Shown: piece after piece, positions 52,459 to 59,974 of the stretch | Numbering within the stretch: the stretch's first letter is position 1 | Layout of the letters: each line of letters begins with the position of its first letter | Source: DASYTH01 sp035762905 | GTDB lineage: Bacteria; Actinomycetota; Actinomycetes; Mycobacteriales; Pseudonocardiaceae | Length of the DNA stretch: 64,000 nucleotides | Assembly (NCBI RefSeq): GCF_035762905.1 | Contig: NZ_DASUCC010000077.1 | Location: 1 to 64,000 of the forward strand | Direction of reading: 5' to 3' | Notes under the pieces: generated by a model | Told to the model about the DNA's origin: nothing | The model's database searches: none | What the model saw: the letters and a program-made list of their open reading frames with translations, nothing else | Translations under genes and position numbers: made by a program

Positions 52459-54095
52459 ACGCCACCGTTCCCACCCTTCCGGCGGACGTGGCTGGGCAGA
52501 CCCGCGCGGAGCGGATGCGTCAACCCCTGGCGTTGGATGTGATCACCGCGACGGCGGAGCAGCACGGCGTGTGCGTGCGGCCGTTCACGATGGAGGTCGG
52601 CGACCGGGACACCGGCGAACTCAAGTATGTCGGCGTTCCGTGCGGGTCCACTGTGGAGAGTGTCTGTGGACCCTGTGCACGGAAGGCGCGGGCGCTGCGA
52701 ATGGCGCAGTGCCGGGAGGGCTGGCACCTGGAGGTGGAGCCGGACTTCACACCGGAGCCACCCACGGCCGATCAGACAGCGCTACTGGAGCTGCGCGCCG
52801 ATCTCGTGGCGGCCTACCGATCCGCGCTCGAGGACGAGCGGGCCGGGGATGCTGAGGAGTTGCGCGAGGAGATCCGCTCGGTCGACGAGGAGCTACACGC
52901 GCTCGGGATGCGCGGGCGGATGCCGAATCCGGACGGGCCCGGCAAGCAACCGGCGAACCGGTCGACGCGGCGGCGGCAGGATGCTCCGGACCTGCCTCGG
53001 TTGCCGGTGGAGAAGCGGACCGTGGGCCGGGAGTTCGCGGGGCGGTTCCGGCCGTCAATGTTCGTCACGCTCACCTGTGACAGCTACGGCCGGGTGCGGG
53101 ATGACGGCACGCCGGTGGATCCGGGGACCTATAACTATCGGCGGGCGGCGCGGGATGCGGTGCACTTCGCCTCGCTGGTGGACCGGTGGTGGCAGAACCT
53201 GCGGCGTTGTGTCGGGTGGGAGGTGCAGTACTTCGCCACGGTCGAGCCGCAGAAGCGGGTGGCGCCGCATCTGCACGCGGCGCTGCGGGGATCCATTCCG
53301 CATGAGGTGCTGCGGCAGGTCACCGCGGCGACCTACCTGCAGGTGTGGTGGCCCAACCATGACGAGTTGGTCTACGGCCAGGGCCGGCTACCGGTGTGGG
53401 ACGGCGAGCGGTTCGTCGACCCGGACACCCGGGCGCCCCTGACCGCGTGGGACGAGGCGGTCGAGCAGCTCGACGAGCCGGCGCACGTCGCCACCTTCGG
53501 GCGGCAGGTGCACTCCAAGGGCATCCTCGGCGGCACCGACCAGGCCGGGCGGCACATCGGCTACCTGACCAAGTACCTCACCAAGAGCACGGGTGAGGTG
53601 ATTGAGGCCGACACCGACCGGCAACGCGCACACCATGACCGGCTGCACGAGGAACTGTCCATCACGCCGTGCTCGTCGCGGTGCGCGGTGTGGCTGCTCT
53701 ACGGCATCCAACCTCTCGGGGTCACCAGCAAGGCCACACCCGGGCACTGCAAGAGCCGGGCTCACCGGCGGACCACCCTCGGGCTCCCCGGCCGGCGGGT
53801 GCTGGTCTCGCGCAAGTGGTCCGGCAAGACGCTTGCCGACCACCGGGCCGACCGGAAGGCCTTCGTCAAGCAGGCCTTGGCGGCCATCGGGATCGAGAAG
53901 CCCGAACCGGACCGCACCCGGCTGGTCTGGTTCAAGGTCCAGCCCGGTGATCCGAACGTGCCGCCACGGGCGCACCTGGTCATGCACGCCATCGCCGAGC
54001 GGATCCGATGGCGGGCTGAGTACGACGCGGCACTGCTGGCGGCGGCCGGACCACCCGACCCAGATGTTTCAGCAACTCAACCGACAGCGGCCTGA
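52455..54095 (+). CDS. repSA: Replication initiator, HUH-type (RepSA-like)
   Basis: Starts rolling-circle replication of the excised element by nicking the origin. 546 residues. A Cys-rich segment near residues 61-78 (VPCGSTVESVCGPCARKA) looks like a zinc site. The catalytic region has VTLTCDSYGRV and the HUH motif in RVAPHLHAALRG, followed by HIGYLTKYLTKSTGE, whose tyrosines are candidate nucleophiles. The match to pSAM2-type RepSA in length and motifs is good. The ATG at 52455 overlaps the preceding stop; the longer open frame is a shadow. Confidence 0.9.
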   Translation: MNATVPTLPADVAGQTRAERMRQPLALDVITATAEQHGVCVRPFTMEVGDRDTGELKYVGVPCGSTVESVCGPCARKARALRMAQCREGWHLEVEPDFTPEPPTADQTALLELRADLVAAYRSALEDERAGDAEELREEIRSVDEELHALGMRGRMPNPDGPGKQPANRSTRRRQDAPDLPRLPVEKRTVGREFAGRFRPSMFVTLTCDSYGRVRDDGTPVDPGTYNYRRAARDAVHFASLVDRWWQNLRRCVGWEVQYFATVEPQKRVAPHLHAALRGSIPHEVLRQVTAATYLQVWWPNHDELVYGQGRLPVWDGERFVDPDTRAPLTAWDEAVEQLDEPAHVATFGRQVHSKGILGGTDQAGRHIGYLTKYLTKSTGEVIEADTDRQRAHHDRLHEELSITPCSSRCAVWLLYGIQPLGVTSKATPGHCKSRAHRRTTLGLPGRRVLVSRKWSGKTLADHRADRKAFVKQALAAIGIEKPEPDRTRLVWFKVQPGDPNVPPRAHLVMHAIAERIRWRAEYDAALLAAAGPPDPDVSATQPTAA

Positions 54096-54108
54096 CCTGG
54101 GGGACGAG

Positions 54109-54294
54109 ATGAACCAAAGCAGCTCGATCGATCGGTTGTGGAGCGTCGAGGACGTGTCGGCCTACCTCGGAGTGCCGGTCAAGACGCTCTACCAGTGGAA
54201 GTGGCGGGGTGAGGGGCCGCCGGTTCGGAAGATCGGACGGCATCTGCGGTACGACCCGGCGGCGGTGCGCAGCTGGGCGACGGATGCGGCGTAG
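54109..54294 (+). CDS. xis: Excisionase (Xis), MerR-like HTH
   Basis: 61 residues with a winged HTH (LWSVEDVSAYLGVPVKTLYQ, then WKWRGEGPPVRKIGRHLRY). This is the directionality factor that bends att DNA and lets the integrase excise the element. Start at ATG 54109 with GGGGGACGAG upstream. It lies 13 bp after rep and 12 bp before int, the standard rep-xis-int order. Confidence 0.9.
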   Translation: MNQSSSIDRLWSVEDVSAYLGVPVKTLYQWKWRGEGPPVRKIGRHLRYDPAAVRSWATDAA

Positions 54295-54306
54295 GGGGCG
54301 GCGGCG

Positions 54307-55515
54307 ATGGCGCACATTCAGGACAGGTGGTACCGGAAGGTCGTTGATCCAGTCACCGGGAAGGTTGGGCGGGAGCGGACGAATCTGTACGGGGTCGGCG
54401 ACCGGTACAAGGTTCGGTACCTGGACCCGGACGGGCGGGAGCGGTCGAAGTCGTTCCCGGATCGGCAGAAGAAGACGGCCGAGGACTTCCTCATCGGCGT
54501 CGAGAACGACAAGCGGGAGGGGAAGTACCTCGATCCGGCGCGGGGGCGGATGTCGGTGCAGACCTTCGGCGAGCAGTGGCGGGCGGCACAGACGTTCGAC
54601 TACACCACGCGGGAGCGGATCGGCGGGCGGCTGCGGGTGCACGTCTACCCGTACTTCGAGGGACGGTCGCTGGCGTCGGTGAAGCCGACCGACATCCAAG
54701 GCTGGGTGCGGTGGCTGCAGGACAACGGGGTGTCGCAGAACTACCGGGTGCTGCTGTTCACCCACCTGGCGTCGATCCTGAACGCGGCGATCGACGACAA
54801 GCGGATCCTGATCAACCCGTGTCATGCCAAGAGCGTGTCCCGGCCGCGTGCCGATCAGGCGAAGATCGAAGTGTGGTCGCACCAGCGGGCGCACGCGGTA
54901 CGGGAGGCCTTGCCGGACCGGTACAAGATCGTGGTCACGCTCGGGGCGGGGTGCGGGCTGCGGCAGGGCGAGGTGTTCGGGCTCTCGCCGGATGACGTGG
55001 ATCCGGAGGGCGAGACGGTGAACGTGGTTCGCCAGGTGCGGCTGGTGAACAACCGGCCGGTGTTCGCGCCGCCGAAGCGGGGGAAGACCCGCTCGGTGCC
55101 GCTGCCGGCCGGGGTGGCGAAGGCGCTGGAGAGCTACGCCAAGGAGTTCGAGCCGGTCGAGCTGACGTTGCCCTGGCTGCACCCGGGTGGGAAGCCGGTG
55201 ACGGTGCGGCTGGTCCTGGTCGACGACAAGCGGCGGGCGTGCCGGCGGTCGGCGTTCAACTGGTACGTGTGGCGGCCGGCGCTGGTGAAGGCGAAGGTGG
55301 CGCCGAGCCGGGCGGATGGGATGCACGCGCTACGGCACCTGTACGCCTCGGTGCTGCTGGACGCGGGCGAGTCGATCAAGGCACTGGCCCAGTACCTCGG
55401 GCACGAGGATCCGGGGTTCACGCTGCGCGTGTACACGCACCTGCTGCCGACCAGCCACGAGCGGACCCGGAAGGCGATCGATGCCTTCCTAGCTGAGAGC
55501 GACCGGGCGGCCTGA
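54307..55515 (+). CDS. int: Tyrosine integrase
   Basis: 402 residues. An N-terminal arm-binding region (1-90), a core-binding SAM-like domain (about 85-175) and a catalytic domain with the complete active-site set: Arg219 (CGLRQGEVFGL), Lys near 260 (PKRGKTRSVPL), His340 and Arg343 (GMHALRHLYAS), His366 (YLGHEDPG) and Tyr376 (LRVYTHL). It ends 38 bp before the attR repeat, as expected for the integrase of an element using that site. No frameshift seen. Confidence 0.95.
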   Translation: MAHIQDRWYRKVVDPVTGKVGRERTNLYGVGDRYKVRYLDPDGRERSKSFPDRQKKTAEDFLIGVENDKREGKYLDPARGRMSVQTFGEQWRAAQTFDYTTRERIGGRLRVHVYPYFEGRSLASVKPTDIQGWVRWLQDNGVSQNYRVLLFTHLASILNAAIDDKRILINPCHAKSVSRPRADQAKIEVWSHQRAHAVREALPDRYKIVVTLGAGCGLRQGEVFGLSPDDVDPEGETVNVVRQVRLVNNRPVFAPPKRGKTRSVPLPAGVAKALESYAKEFEPVELTLPWLHPGGKPVTVRLVLVDDKRRACRRSAFNWYVWRPALVKAKVAPSRADGMHALRHLYASVLLDAGESIKALAQYLGHEDPGFTLRVYTHLLPTSHERTRKAIDAFLAESDRAA

Positions 55516-55553
55516 TGACGGCCTGGTCGGGGTATGCAGCCGCATTCCTGCAG

Positions 55554-55589
55554 CTAGGGGTACATGGCGAGCCAGATCGCGATGTAGTG
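55554..55589 (-). repeat. attR: right attachment-site repeat inside the trhA 3' end
   Basis: 36-bp partner of 43902-43937 (32/36). It comprises the stop codon and last eleven codons of trhA. The protein tail IAIWLAMYP is identical in both copies, so integration leaves TrhA whole. Confidence 0.88.
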
Positions 55590-56231
55590 CGTGATGGCGG
55601 CGAGGACTGTGGCGGCGTGGAAGAACTCGTGGTGGGCGAAGTGGTGGGGCCAGGGGTTGGGCCAGCGGGTGGCGTAGAAGATGGCGCCCAGGGTGTAGAG
55701 GAGGCCGCCGGCCAACAGGAGGACCAGGGCGGCTACACCGGCGTGGTGGAGGAGGTCGGGGAGGATGAAGACGGCGACCCAGCCGAGGGCGATGTAGATG
55801 GGGGTGCCGAGCCAGCGGGGGGCGTGCGGCCAGAAGAGTTTGAGGGCCACGCCGAGCAGGGCGCCGGACCAGACGATGGCGAGGACGACGTAGCCGGAGG
55901 TGGGCGGCATCGACAGGAGCATGAACGGGGTGTAGGTGCCGGCGATGAAGAGGAAGATCATCGAGTGGTCGAGGCGCTTCATCCAGGCGCGGACCCGGAG
56001 GCTGACCCACCAGCGACGGTGGTAGAGGGCGCTGACACCGAACATGGCCAGGACGGTGACGCCGTAGACGGACGTGGCCAGGGCGGCGCGGGCGGAGACG
56101 GTGGCGGCGGCCACAGCGATGAGGGTGGCGCCGGTGGCTACCGAGGCCACAAAGGACCAATAGTGGATCACTCCGCGCATCCGGGGCTTGACGGGCGCGG
56201 TGGGCGGCGGGGTCATCGTCGCGGCTGACAC
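55554..56231 (-). CDS. trhA: Hemolysin III-family membrane protein (TrhA)
   Basis: A seven-helix integral membrane protein of 225 residues in the PAQR/hemolysin III superfamily. Conserved polar residues of the presumed metal site are visible: LYHRRWW, RLDHSMIFLFIAGTYTPF and C-terminal HHEFFHAATV. E. coli TrhA affects membrane energetics; the role here is unknown. Start GTG 56231 or ATG 56216 (MTPPPTAPVKPRM). The last codons are the integration site of the adjoining element; the gene's likely original terminator is now at 43852-43903. It matches mycobacterial Rv1085c in order. Confidence 0.92.
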   Translation of the reverse strand: MSAATMTPPPTAPVKPRMRGVIHYWSFVASVATGATLIAVAAATVSARAALATSVYGVTVLAMFGVSALYHRRWWVSLRVRAWMKRLDHSMIFLFIAGTYTPFMLLSMPPTSGYVVLAIVWSGALLGVALKLFWPHAPRWLGTPIYIALGWVAVFILPDLLHHAGVAALVLLLAGGLLYTLGAIFYATRWPNPWPHHFAHHEFFHAATVLAAITHYIAIWLAMYP

Positions 56232-56300
56232 GAATGCCAGGTTACGGGACCGTAGGTTGTGCGCCGGACAGTGTGGCTGGCGCCACAGGTGAACCGTGGC

Positions 56301-56738
56301 TCAGCTCCACCCGACGACCTCGCGGTGCTCCACGGCCAGGCACCGGTCCATGACCACGTCCAACCCGCCGGCAGCGGCGATCCGGGCCGCGCGGTCACTG
56401 ATCACCCCGAGCTGCAGCCACAGCGCTCCGGCGCCGATGGCCACGGCCTGCTCGGCGACCTCCTGCGCGAACTCCGGCCGGCGGAACACGTCGACGATGT
56501 CCGGCGCCTCGGGCAGCGCGTCCAGCGCCGGGTACGCGGGGATGCCGTTCCAGGTCGACAGTGCCGGGTTGACCGGCAGCACCACCAGCCCGCTGTCCCG
56601 CAGGTACCTGGCCACCCCGTGGCTCGGCCGGCGGGGATCGGCGGACAGGCCGACCACGGCGACCGTCCGGGACTCCCGCACCAACCGCTCGATGACCTCG
56701 ATGTCCTGCCACCGCGGATCGATCTCGGTGCGTTGCAT
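56301..56738 (-). CDS. CoA-binding domain protein
   Basis: 145 residues, a stand-alone Rossmann-like CoA-binding domain (YccU type): TVAVVGLSADPRRPSHGVAR is the nucleotide loop and DVFRRPEFAQEVAEQA a conserved helix start, with ALWLQLGV later. No catalytic activity is known for the family. It lies 69 bp upstream of trhA on the same strand and diverges from the prenyl synthase gene across 49 bp. Confidence 0.9.
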   Translation of the reverse strand: MQRTEIDPRWQDIEVIERLVRESRTVAVVGLSADPRRPSHGVARYLRDSGLVVLPVNPALSTWNGIPAYPALDALPEAPDIVDVFRRPEFAQEVAEQAVAIGAGALWLQLGVISDRAARIAAAGGLDVVMDRCLAVEHREVVGWS

Positions 56739-56787
56739 ACCTTCCAGTGTGCCCGCTCGGCGTCGGGTGGGCGTACCGTGAGAGGAC

Positions 56788-57564
56788 GTGAGTCTTCGCA
56801 GGCGCGTGGCCGACCTCGTATACGGCCTCTACGACAAGCGGCTGATCCAGCAGGCCGGCGGCAACCACCCCCGGCACGTCGGCGTGGTCCTGGACGGCAA
56901 CCGGCGGTGGGCCCGGGAGGCGGGGTTCACCGACGTCAACGACGGCCACCGGGCCGGCGCCCGGCGGATCACCGACCTGCTCGGCTGGTGCCACGACGCC
57001 GGGGTGGAGCTCGTCACGCTCTGGCTGCTGTCCACCGACAACGTGCTGCGGCCCGAGCAGGAGCTGGCACCGCTGCTGGAGATCATCACCGACGTGGCCG
57101 ACGACCTGGCCAGCCCGGCGTGCCCGTGGCGGCTGCGGGTCATCGGGGCGCTGGACGTGCTGCCCGGCGACACGGCCGACCGGCTGGTCGGGGCCGCCAA
57201 CCGGACCGAGGGCAAACCCGGCATGGAGGTCAACATCGCGGTCGGTTACGGCGGGCGCCGGGAGATCGCCGACGCGGTGCGCAAGCTCCTGCAGCAGCAC
57301 GCCGAGGCCGGCACCTCCATAGAGGAGCTGGCCGAGGTGCTGGACGTCGATCACATCGCGGAGCATCTCTACACCTCCGGGCAGCCCGATCCGGACCTGG
57401 TCATCCGGACCTCCGGCGAGCAGCGGCTGTCCGGTTTCCTGCTCTGGCAGTCGGCGCATTCCGAGTTCTGGTTCTGCGAGGCGTACTGGCCGGATTTCCG
57501 GCGTACCGACTTTCTCCGGGCGCTGCGCGACTACGCCATCCGGCACCGTCGATTCGGCTCATAA
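56788..57564 (+). CDS. uppS: Short-chain Z-isoprenyl diphosphate synthase
   Basis: A cis-prenyltransferase of 258 residues. Seen: the catalytic HVGVVLDGNRRWAREAGF, GHRAGARRITDLLGWC, and the C-terminal DLVIRTSGEQRLSGFLLWQS with SEFWFCEAYWPDF. Its mycobacterial counterpart in this position (Rv1086) makes short Z,E-farnesyl diphosphate that a second synthase extends to decaprenyl phosphate for cell-wall assembly. Chain length cannot be read reliably here. GTG start with GAGAGGA immediately upstream. Confidence 0.93.
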   Translation: MSLRRRVADLVYGLYDKRLIQQAGGNHPRHVGVVLDGNRRWAREAGFTDVNDGHRAGARRITDLLGWCHDAGVELVTLWLLSTDNVLRPEQELAPLLEIITDVADDLASPACPWRLRVIGALDVLPGDTADRLVGAANRTEGKPGMEVNIAVGYGGRREIADAVRKLLQQHAEAGTSIEELAEVLDVDHIAEHLYTSGQPDPDLVIRTSGEQRLSGFLLWQSAHSEFWFCEAYWPDFRRTDFLRALRDYAIRHRRFGS

Positions 57565-57570
57565 AGAAAT

Positions 57571-57613
57571 GCGCGGAATGGCTCGGGAACATGATTCCCG
57601 AGCCATTCCGCGC
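57571..57613. terminator. Perfect 19-bp bidirectional hairpin
   Basis: GCGCGGAATGGCTCGGGAA (57571-57589) and its exact complement (57595-57613) around a 5-nt loop, six bases after the uppS stop and eight before the stop of the convergent secreted-protein gene. It serves both. Confidence 0.9.
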
Positions 57614-57621
57614 GCTTCAGC

Positions 57622-58062
57622 TCAGCAAGGACTCCAGCTGCGGCAGCCGCCGAGCGTCAGGTGCGGCCGAAGCTTCAGGTTCAGGTCCAGGCACGCGGCG
57701 AGCAGTGCGGACAGGCCGCCACCGCTCAGGAAACTGGGCCGCCCGAACGGGAGGCACGGCGCGTGGACCGGCACGCTGAAACCGCCACTCGACACGCAGT
57801 GTCGCGGCACCGGAACGCAGAAGAACGACGGGTCGAACGGTGGCTCGGTCATCGGCTCGACTCCTGGCTCGGCCGGCGGTTCGACCGGCGGCGGGGCCAG
57901 CACCTCCTGGAGCCCCTCGATCCCCTCCGTGCCCTGCGTGGTCATTGGGCACTGCGTCCCGGGAGCCGGCGGGGCTTCGATCGGTGGTGCGGCGAAGGCC
58001 GGAGCGGCGGCGAGGGAAAGCCCGACGACAGCCGCCGCAGTCAGACCAATCTTCTTGAGCAC
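57622..58062 (-). CDS. Small secreted Cys/Pro-rich protein
   Basis: 146 residues with a clear signal peptide (MLKKIGLTAAAVVGLSLAAA, cleavage after AFA about residue 24). The mature part is Pro/Glu-rich, then holds seven cysteines in all, including CPMT, FFCVPVPRHC, APCLP, ACLDL and the terminal GGCRSWSPC, so disulfides are likely. The GTG start follows an excellent AAAGGAG site. No family recognised. An extracellular structural or inhibitor role is only a guess. Confidence 0.75.
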   Translation of the reverse strand: MLKKIGLTAAAVVGLSLAAAPAFAAPPIEAPPAPGTQCPMTTQGTEGIEGLQEVLAPPPVEPPAEPGVEPMTEPPFDPSFFCVPVPRHCVSSGGFSVPVHAPCLPFGRPSFLSGGGLSALLAACLDLNLKLRPHLTLGGCRSWSPC

Positions 58063-58401
58063 TTGTTCTCCTTTGAAATGTCGATATTGCGGAATTCCGT
58101 CAGTGCTTGATCACCTCTTGTTCGCGGAAGATACTATCCCCGCCCGACCAGCCGACATGCGCCTGGACTCGTTCGTGTTCCCGATATTCGCCAAGTTCAC
58201 CGGTCCCGGTATTTTTACGCCCGAACGTTATTCTTCTGCGTGATAGCAGGCAATTCCGGCATGCGTCAGCGTGCCTGGTCAGCGCCGGGTAGCCGGGCGG
58301 TGACCCGTTTGAGGTCGCCCAGTAGGGCAGTCCCACTCCCGGGGGCTCCGATTACGGAAAGTCATCGCTTGGGTGGCGAACAAAATCATCTGCGCGGCTG
58401 C
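58063..58401. other. Intergenic region between the secreted protein and the phoH locus
   Basis: About 340 bp with no convincing gene. AT-richer than its surroundings near 58180-58250. It must hold the leftward promoter of the secreted-protein gene; TAGTAT (58136-58131, minus strand) is a possible -10 but lacks a good -35. Confidence 0.5.
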
Positions 58402-58430
58402 TGTCAAACCGGGTCGACCGCAGGTAGCGT
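58402..58430 (+). promoter_or_regulatory. Promoter before the phoH locus
   Basis: TGTCAA (58402-58407), a 17-bp spacer, then TAGCGT (58425-58430). A start point about 7-8 nt later coincides with ATG 58439, suggesting a leaderless transcript for the short ORF ahead of phoH. Confidence 0.5.
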
Positions 58431-58438
58431 CCGAAGTG

Positions 58439-58630
58439 ATGGGTCGTGTCAGCGCGGTCCATCCGGGAGGCCCTGGTCGTGACGGTAGCGATCGCGAGGG
58501 GGCCGGCACCCGGCCCTCGTGGGCGGAGACGCTGACGCCGCACGGCGTCGGACGAACCGGCCAGCCAGGGCGGGGCCCGGCCCTACGAGCCGCGGACGTG
58601 GGTGCCACGTTCGCCCGGGAGTTGCCGTGA
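58439..58630 (+). CDS. Short ORF overlapping the phoH start (possible PhoAT-like antitoxin)
   Basis: 63 residues, basic and Gly/Pro/Arg-rich (MGRVSAVHPGGPGRDGSDRE at the start, DVGATFARELP at the end), with no recognisable fold. It would start at the predicted transcript 5' end and its stop overlaps the phoH GTG by four bases (GTGA). In mycobacteria phoH2 is preceded by an overlapping small antitoxin gene, phoAT. Sequence similarity cannot be judged here; the call rests on position, overlap and promoter. Confidence 0.4.
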   Translation: MGRVSAVHPGGPGRDGSDREGAGTRPSWAETLTPHGVGRTGQPGRGPALRAADVGATFARELP

Positions 58631-59973
58631 CTGCTACCCGTTCGTCTGGCCGCGCCGAATCCCGCGACGAGTGCCGCACCTACGTGCTGGACACCTCGGT
58701 GCTGCTCTCCGACCCGTGGGCGGTGACCCGGTTCGCCGAGCACGCGGTGGTCCTTCCGTTGGTCGTGATCGAAGAGCTCGAGGGCAAGCGGCACCACCCC
58801 GAGCTCGGCTGGTTCGCCCGCGAGGCCCTGCGCCTGCTCGACGACCTGCGGCTGCAGCACGGCAGGCTGGACCGGCCGATTCCGATCGGCGCCGACGGCG
58901 GCACCCTGCACGTCGAGCTGAACCACTCCGACCCGGAGGTGCTGCCCCCCGGGTTCCGCGCCGACTCCAACGACTCCCGCATCCTGGCCTGCGCGCTCAA
59001 CCTGGCCGCCCACATTCCCGGGGTCGTGCTGGTCACCAAGGACATTCCGCTGCGCGTCAAGGCGGCCGCCGTCGGGCTGGAGGCCGACGAGTACCGGGCC
59101 CAGGAGGTCACGCCGTCCGGCTGGACCGGGATGGCCGACATCGACGTGCCGCAGGAGGCGCTGGACGGCCTGTTCCGGGACGGCATCGTCGACCTGGCCG
59201 GGTACGGCATCGAGGCCACCGGCGACTACCCGTGCAACACCGGGCTGCGGTTACTTTCCGGTTCGGCCAGTGCGCTCGGCCGGGTCACCCGGGACAAGCA
59301 GGTCCGGCTGGTCCGCGGCGACCGGGAGGCGTTCGGACTGCACGGCCGCTCGGCGGAGCAGCGGGTGGCGCTGGATCTGCTCCTCGACCCCGATGTGGGC
59401 ATCGTGTCGTTGGGTGGCCGGGCCGGCACCGGCAAGTCGGCGCTCGCCCTGTGCGCCGGCCTCGAGGCCGTGCTGGAGCGCAACCAGCACCGGCGGGTCG
59501 TGGTCTTCCGCCCGGTGTACCCGGTCGGCGGGCAGGACCTCGGCTACCTGCCGGGCTCGGAGAGCGAGAAGATGCAGCCCTGGGCACAGGCGGTGTTCGA
59601 CACGCTGGGCGCCCTGATCTCGCAGACCGTGATCGAGGAGGTGTTGGGCCGCGGCATGCTCGAGGTGCTGCCGCTCACGCACATCCGCGGCCGGTCCCTG
59701 CACGACTCGTTCGTCATCGTCGACGAGGCCCAGTCGCTGGAGCGCAACGTGCTGCTGACCGTGCTGTCCCGGCTGGGCACCGGCTCCCGGGTGGTGCTCA
59801 CCCACGACGTGGCCCAGCGGGACAACCTGCGGGTCGGCCGGCACGACGGGGTCGCCGCGGTGATCGAGAAGCTCAAGGGCCACCCGCTGTTCGCGCACGT
59901 GACGCTGACCCGCTCGGAGCGGTCCCCGATCGCCGCGCTGGTCACCGAGATGCTGGAGGAGCACACCGCCTGA
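58627..59973 (+). CDS. phoH2: PhoH2-type protein: PIN ribonuclease domain fused to PhoH ATPase
   Basis: 448 residues. The N-terminal PIN domain (about 15-150) has acidic residues Asp22 (YVLDTSVLLSDPW), Glu49/50 (VVIEELEGKRHH), Asp116 in NDSRILACA and Asp139 in LVTKDIPLRVKA. The PhoH domain (about 220-448) has Walker A GRAGTGKSALAL near 264-275 and Walker B FVIVDEAQSLE. Mycobacterial PhoH2 (Rv1095) unwinds and cuts RNA. The GTG 58627 start has GGGAG upstream. It ends one base from the convergent guaB1 stop. Confidence 0.93.
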   Translation: MTATRSSGRAESRDECRTYVLDTSVLLSDPWAVTRFAEHAVVLPLVVIEELEGKRHHPELGWFAREALRLLDDLRLQHGRLDRPIPIGADGGTLHVELNHSDPEVLPPGFRADSNDSRILACALNLAAHIPGVVLVTKDIPLRVKAAAVGLEADEYRAQEVTPSGWTGMADIDVPQEALDGLFRDGIVDLAGYGIEATGDYPCNTGLRLLSGSASALGRVTRDKQVRLVRGDREAFGLHGRSAEQRVALDLLLDPDVGIVSLGGRAGTGKSALALCAGLEAVLERNQHRRVVVFRPVYPVGGQDLGYLPGSESEKMQPWAQAVFDTLGALISQTVIEEVLGRGMLEVLPLTHIRGRSLHDSFVIVDEAQSLERNVLLTVLSRLGTGSRVVLTHDVAQRDNLRVGRHDGVAAVIEKLKGHPLFAHVTLTRSERSPIAALVTEMLEEHTA

Positions 59974-59974
59974 G

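Larger units (their letters stand above)
43902..55589 (+). mobile_element. Integrated AICE-type conjugative element in trhA
   Basis: About 11.65 kb between att repeats. Gene order from left: DUF262 and HipA-like cargo, a Nudix gene and regulator facing left, then activator, four small genes, TraB-like FtsK translocase, small protein, HUH replication initiator, excisionase and tyrosine integrase, with the integrase next to attR. This is the module set of actinomycete integrative and conjugative elements such as pSAM2: excise, replicate as a plasmid, and transfer double-stranded DNA with a single TraB. All backbone genes look intact, so it may still be mobile. The target is a protein gene 3' end, not a tRNA. 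Confidence 0.9.

Noticed and set aside
55516..55553. tRNA gene as integration target next to int
   Set aside because: No cloverleaf or CCA end is seen; the repeat instead encodes the end of trhA.
43902..55589. Prophage
   Set aside because: No capsid, tail, terminase or lysis genes; the FtsK-type TraB, HUH Rep, Xis and Int set is that of an AICE.
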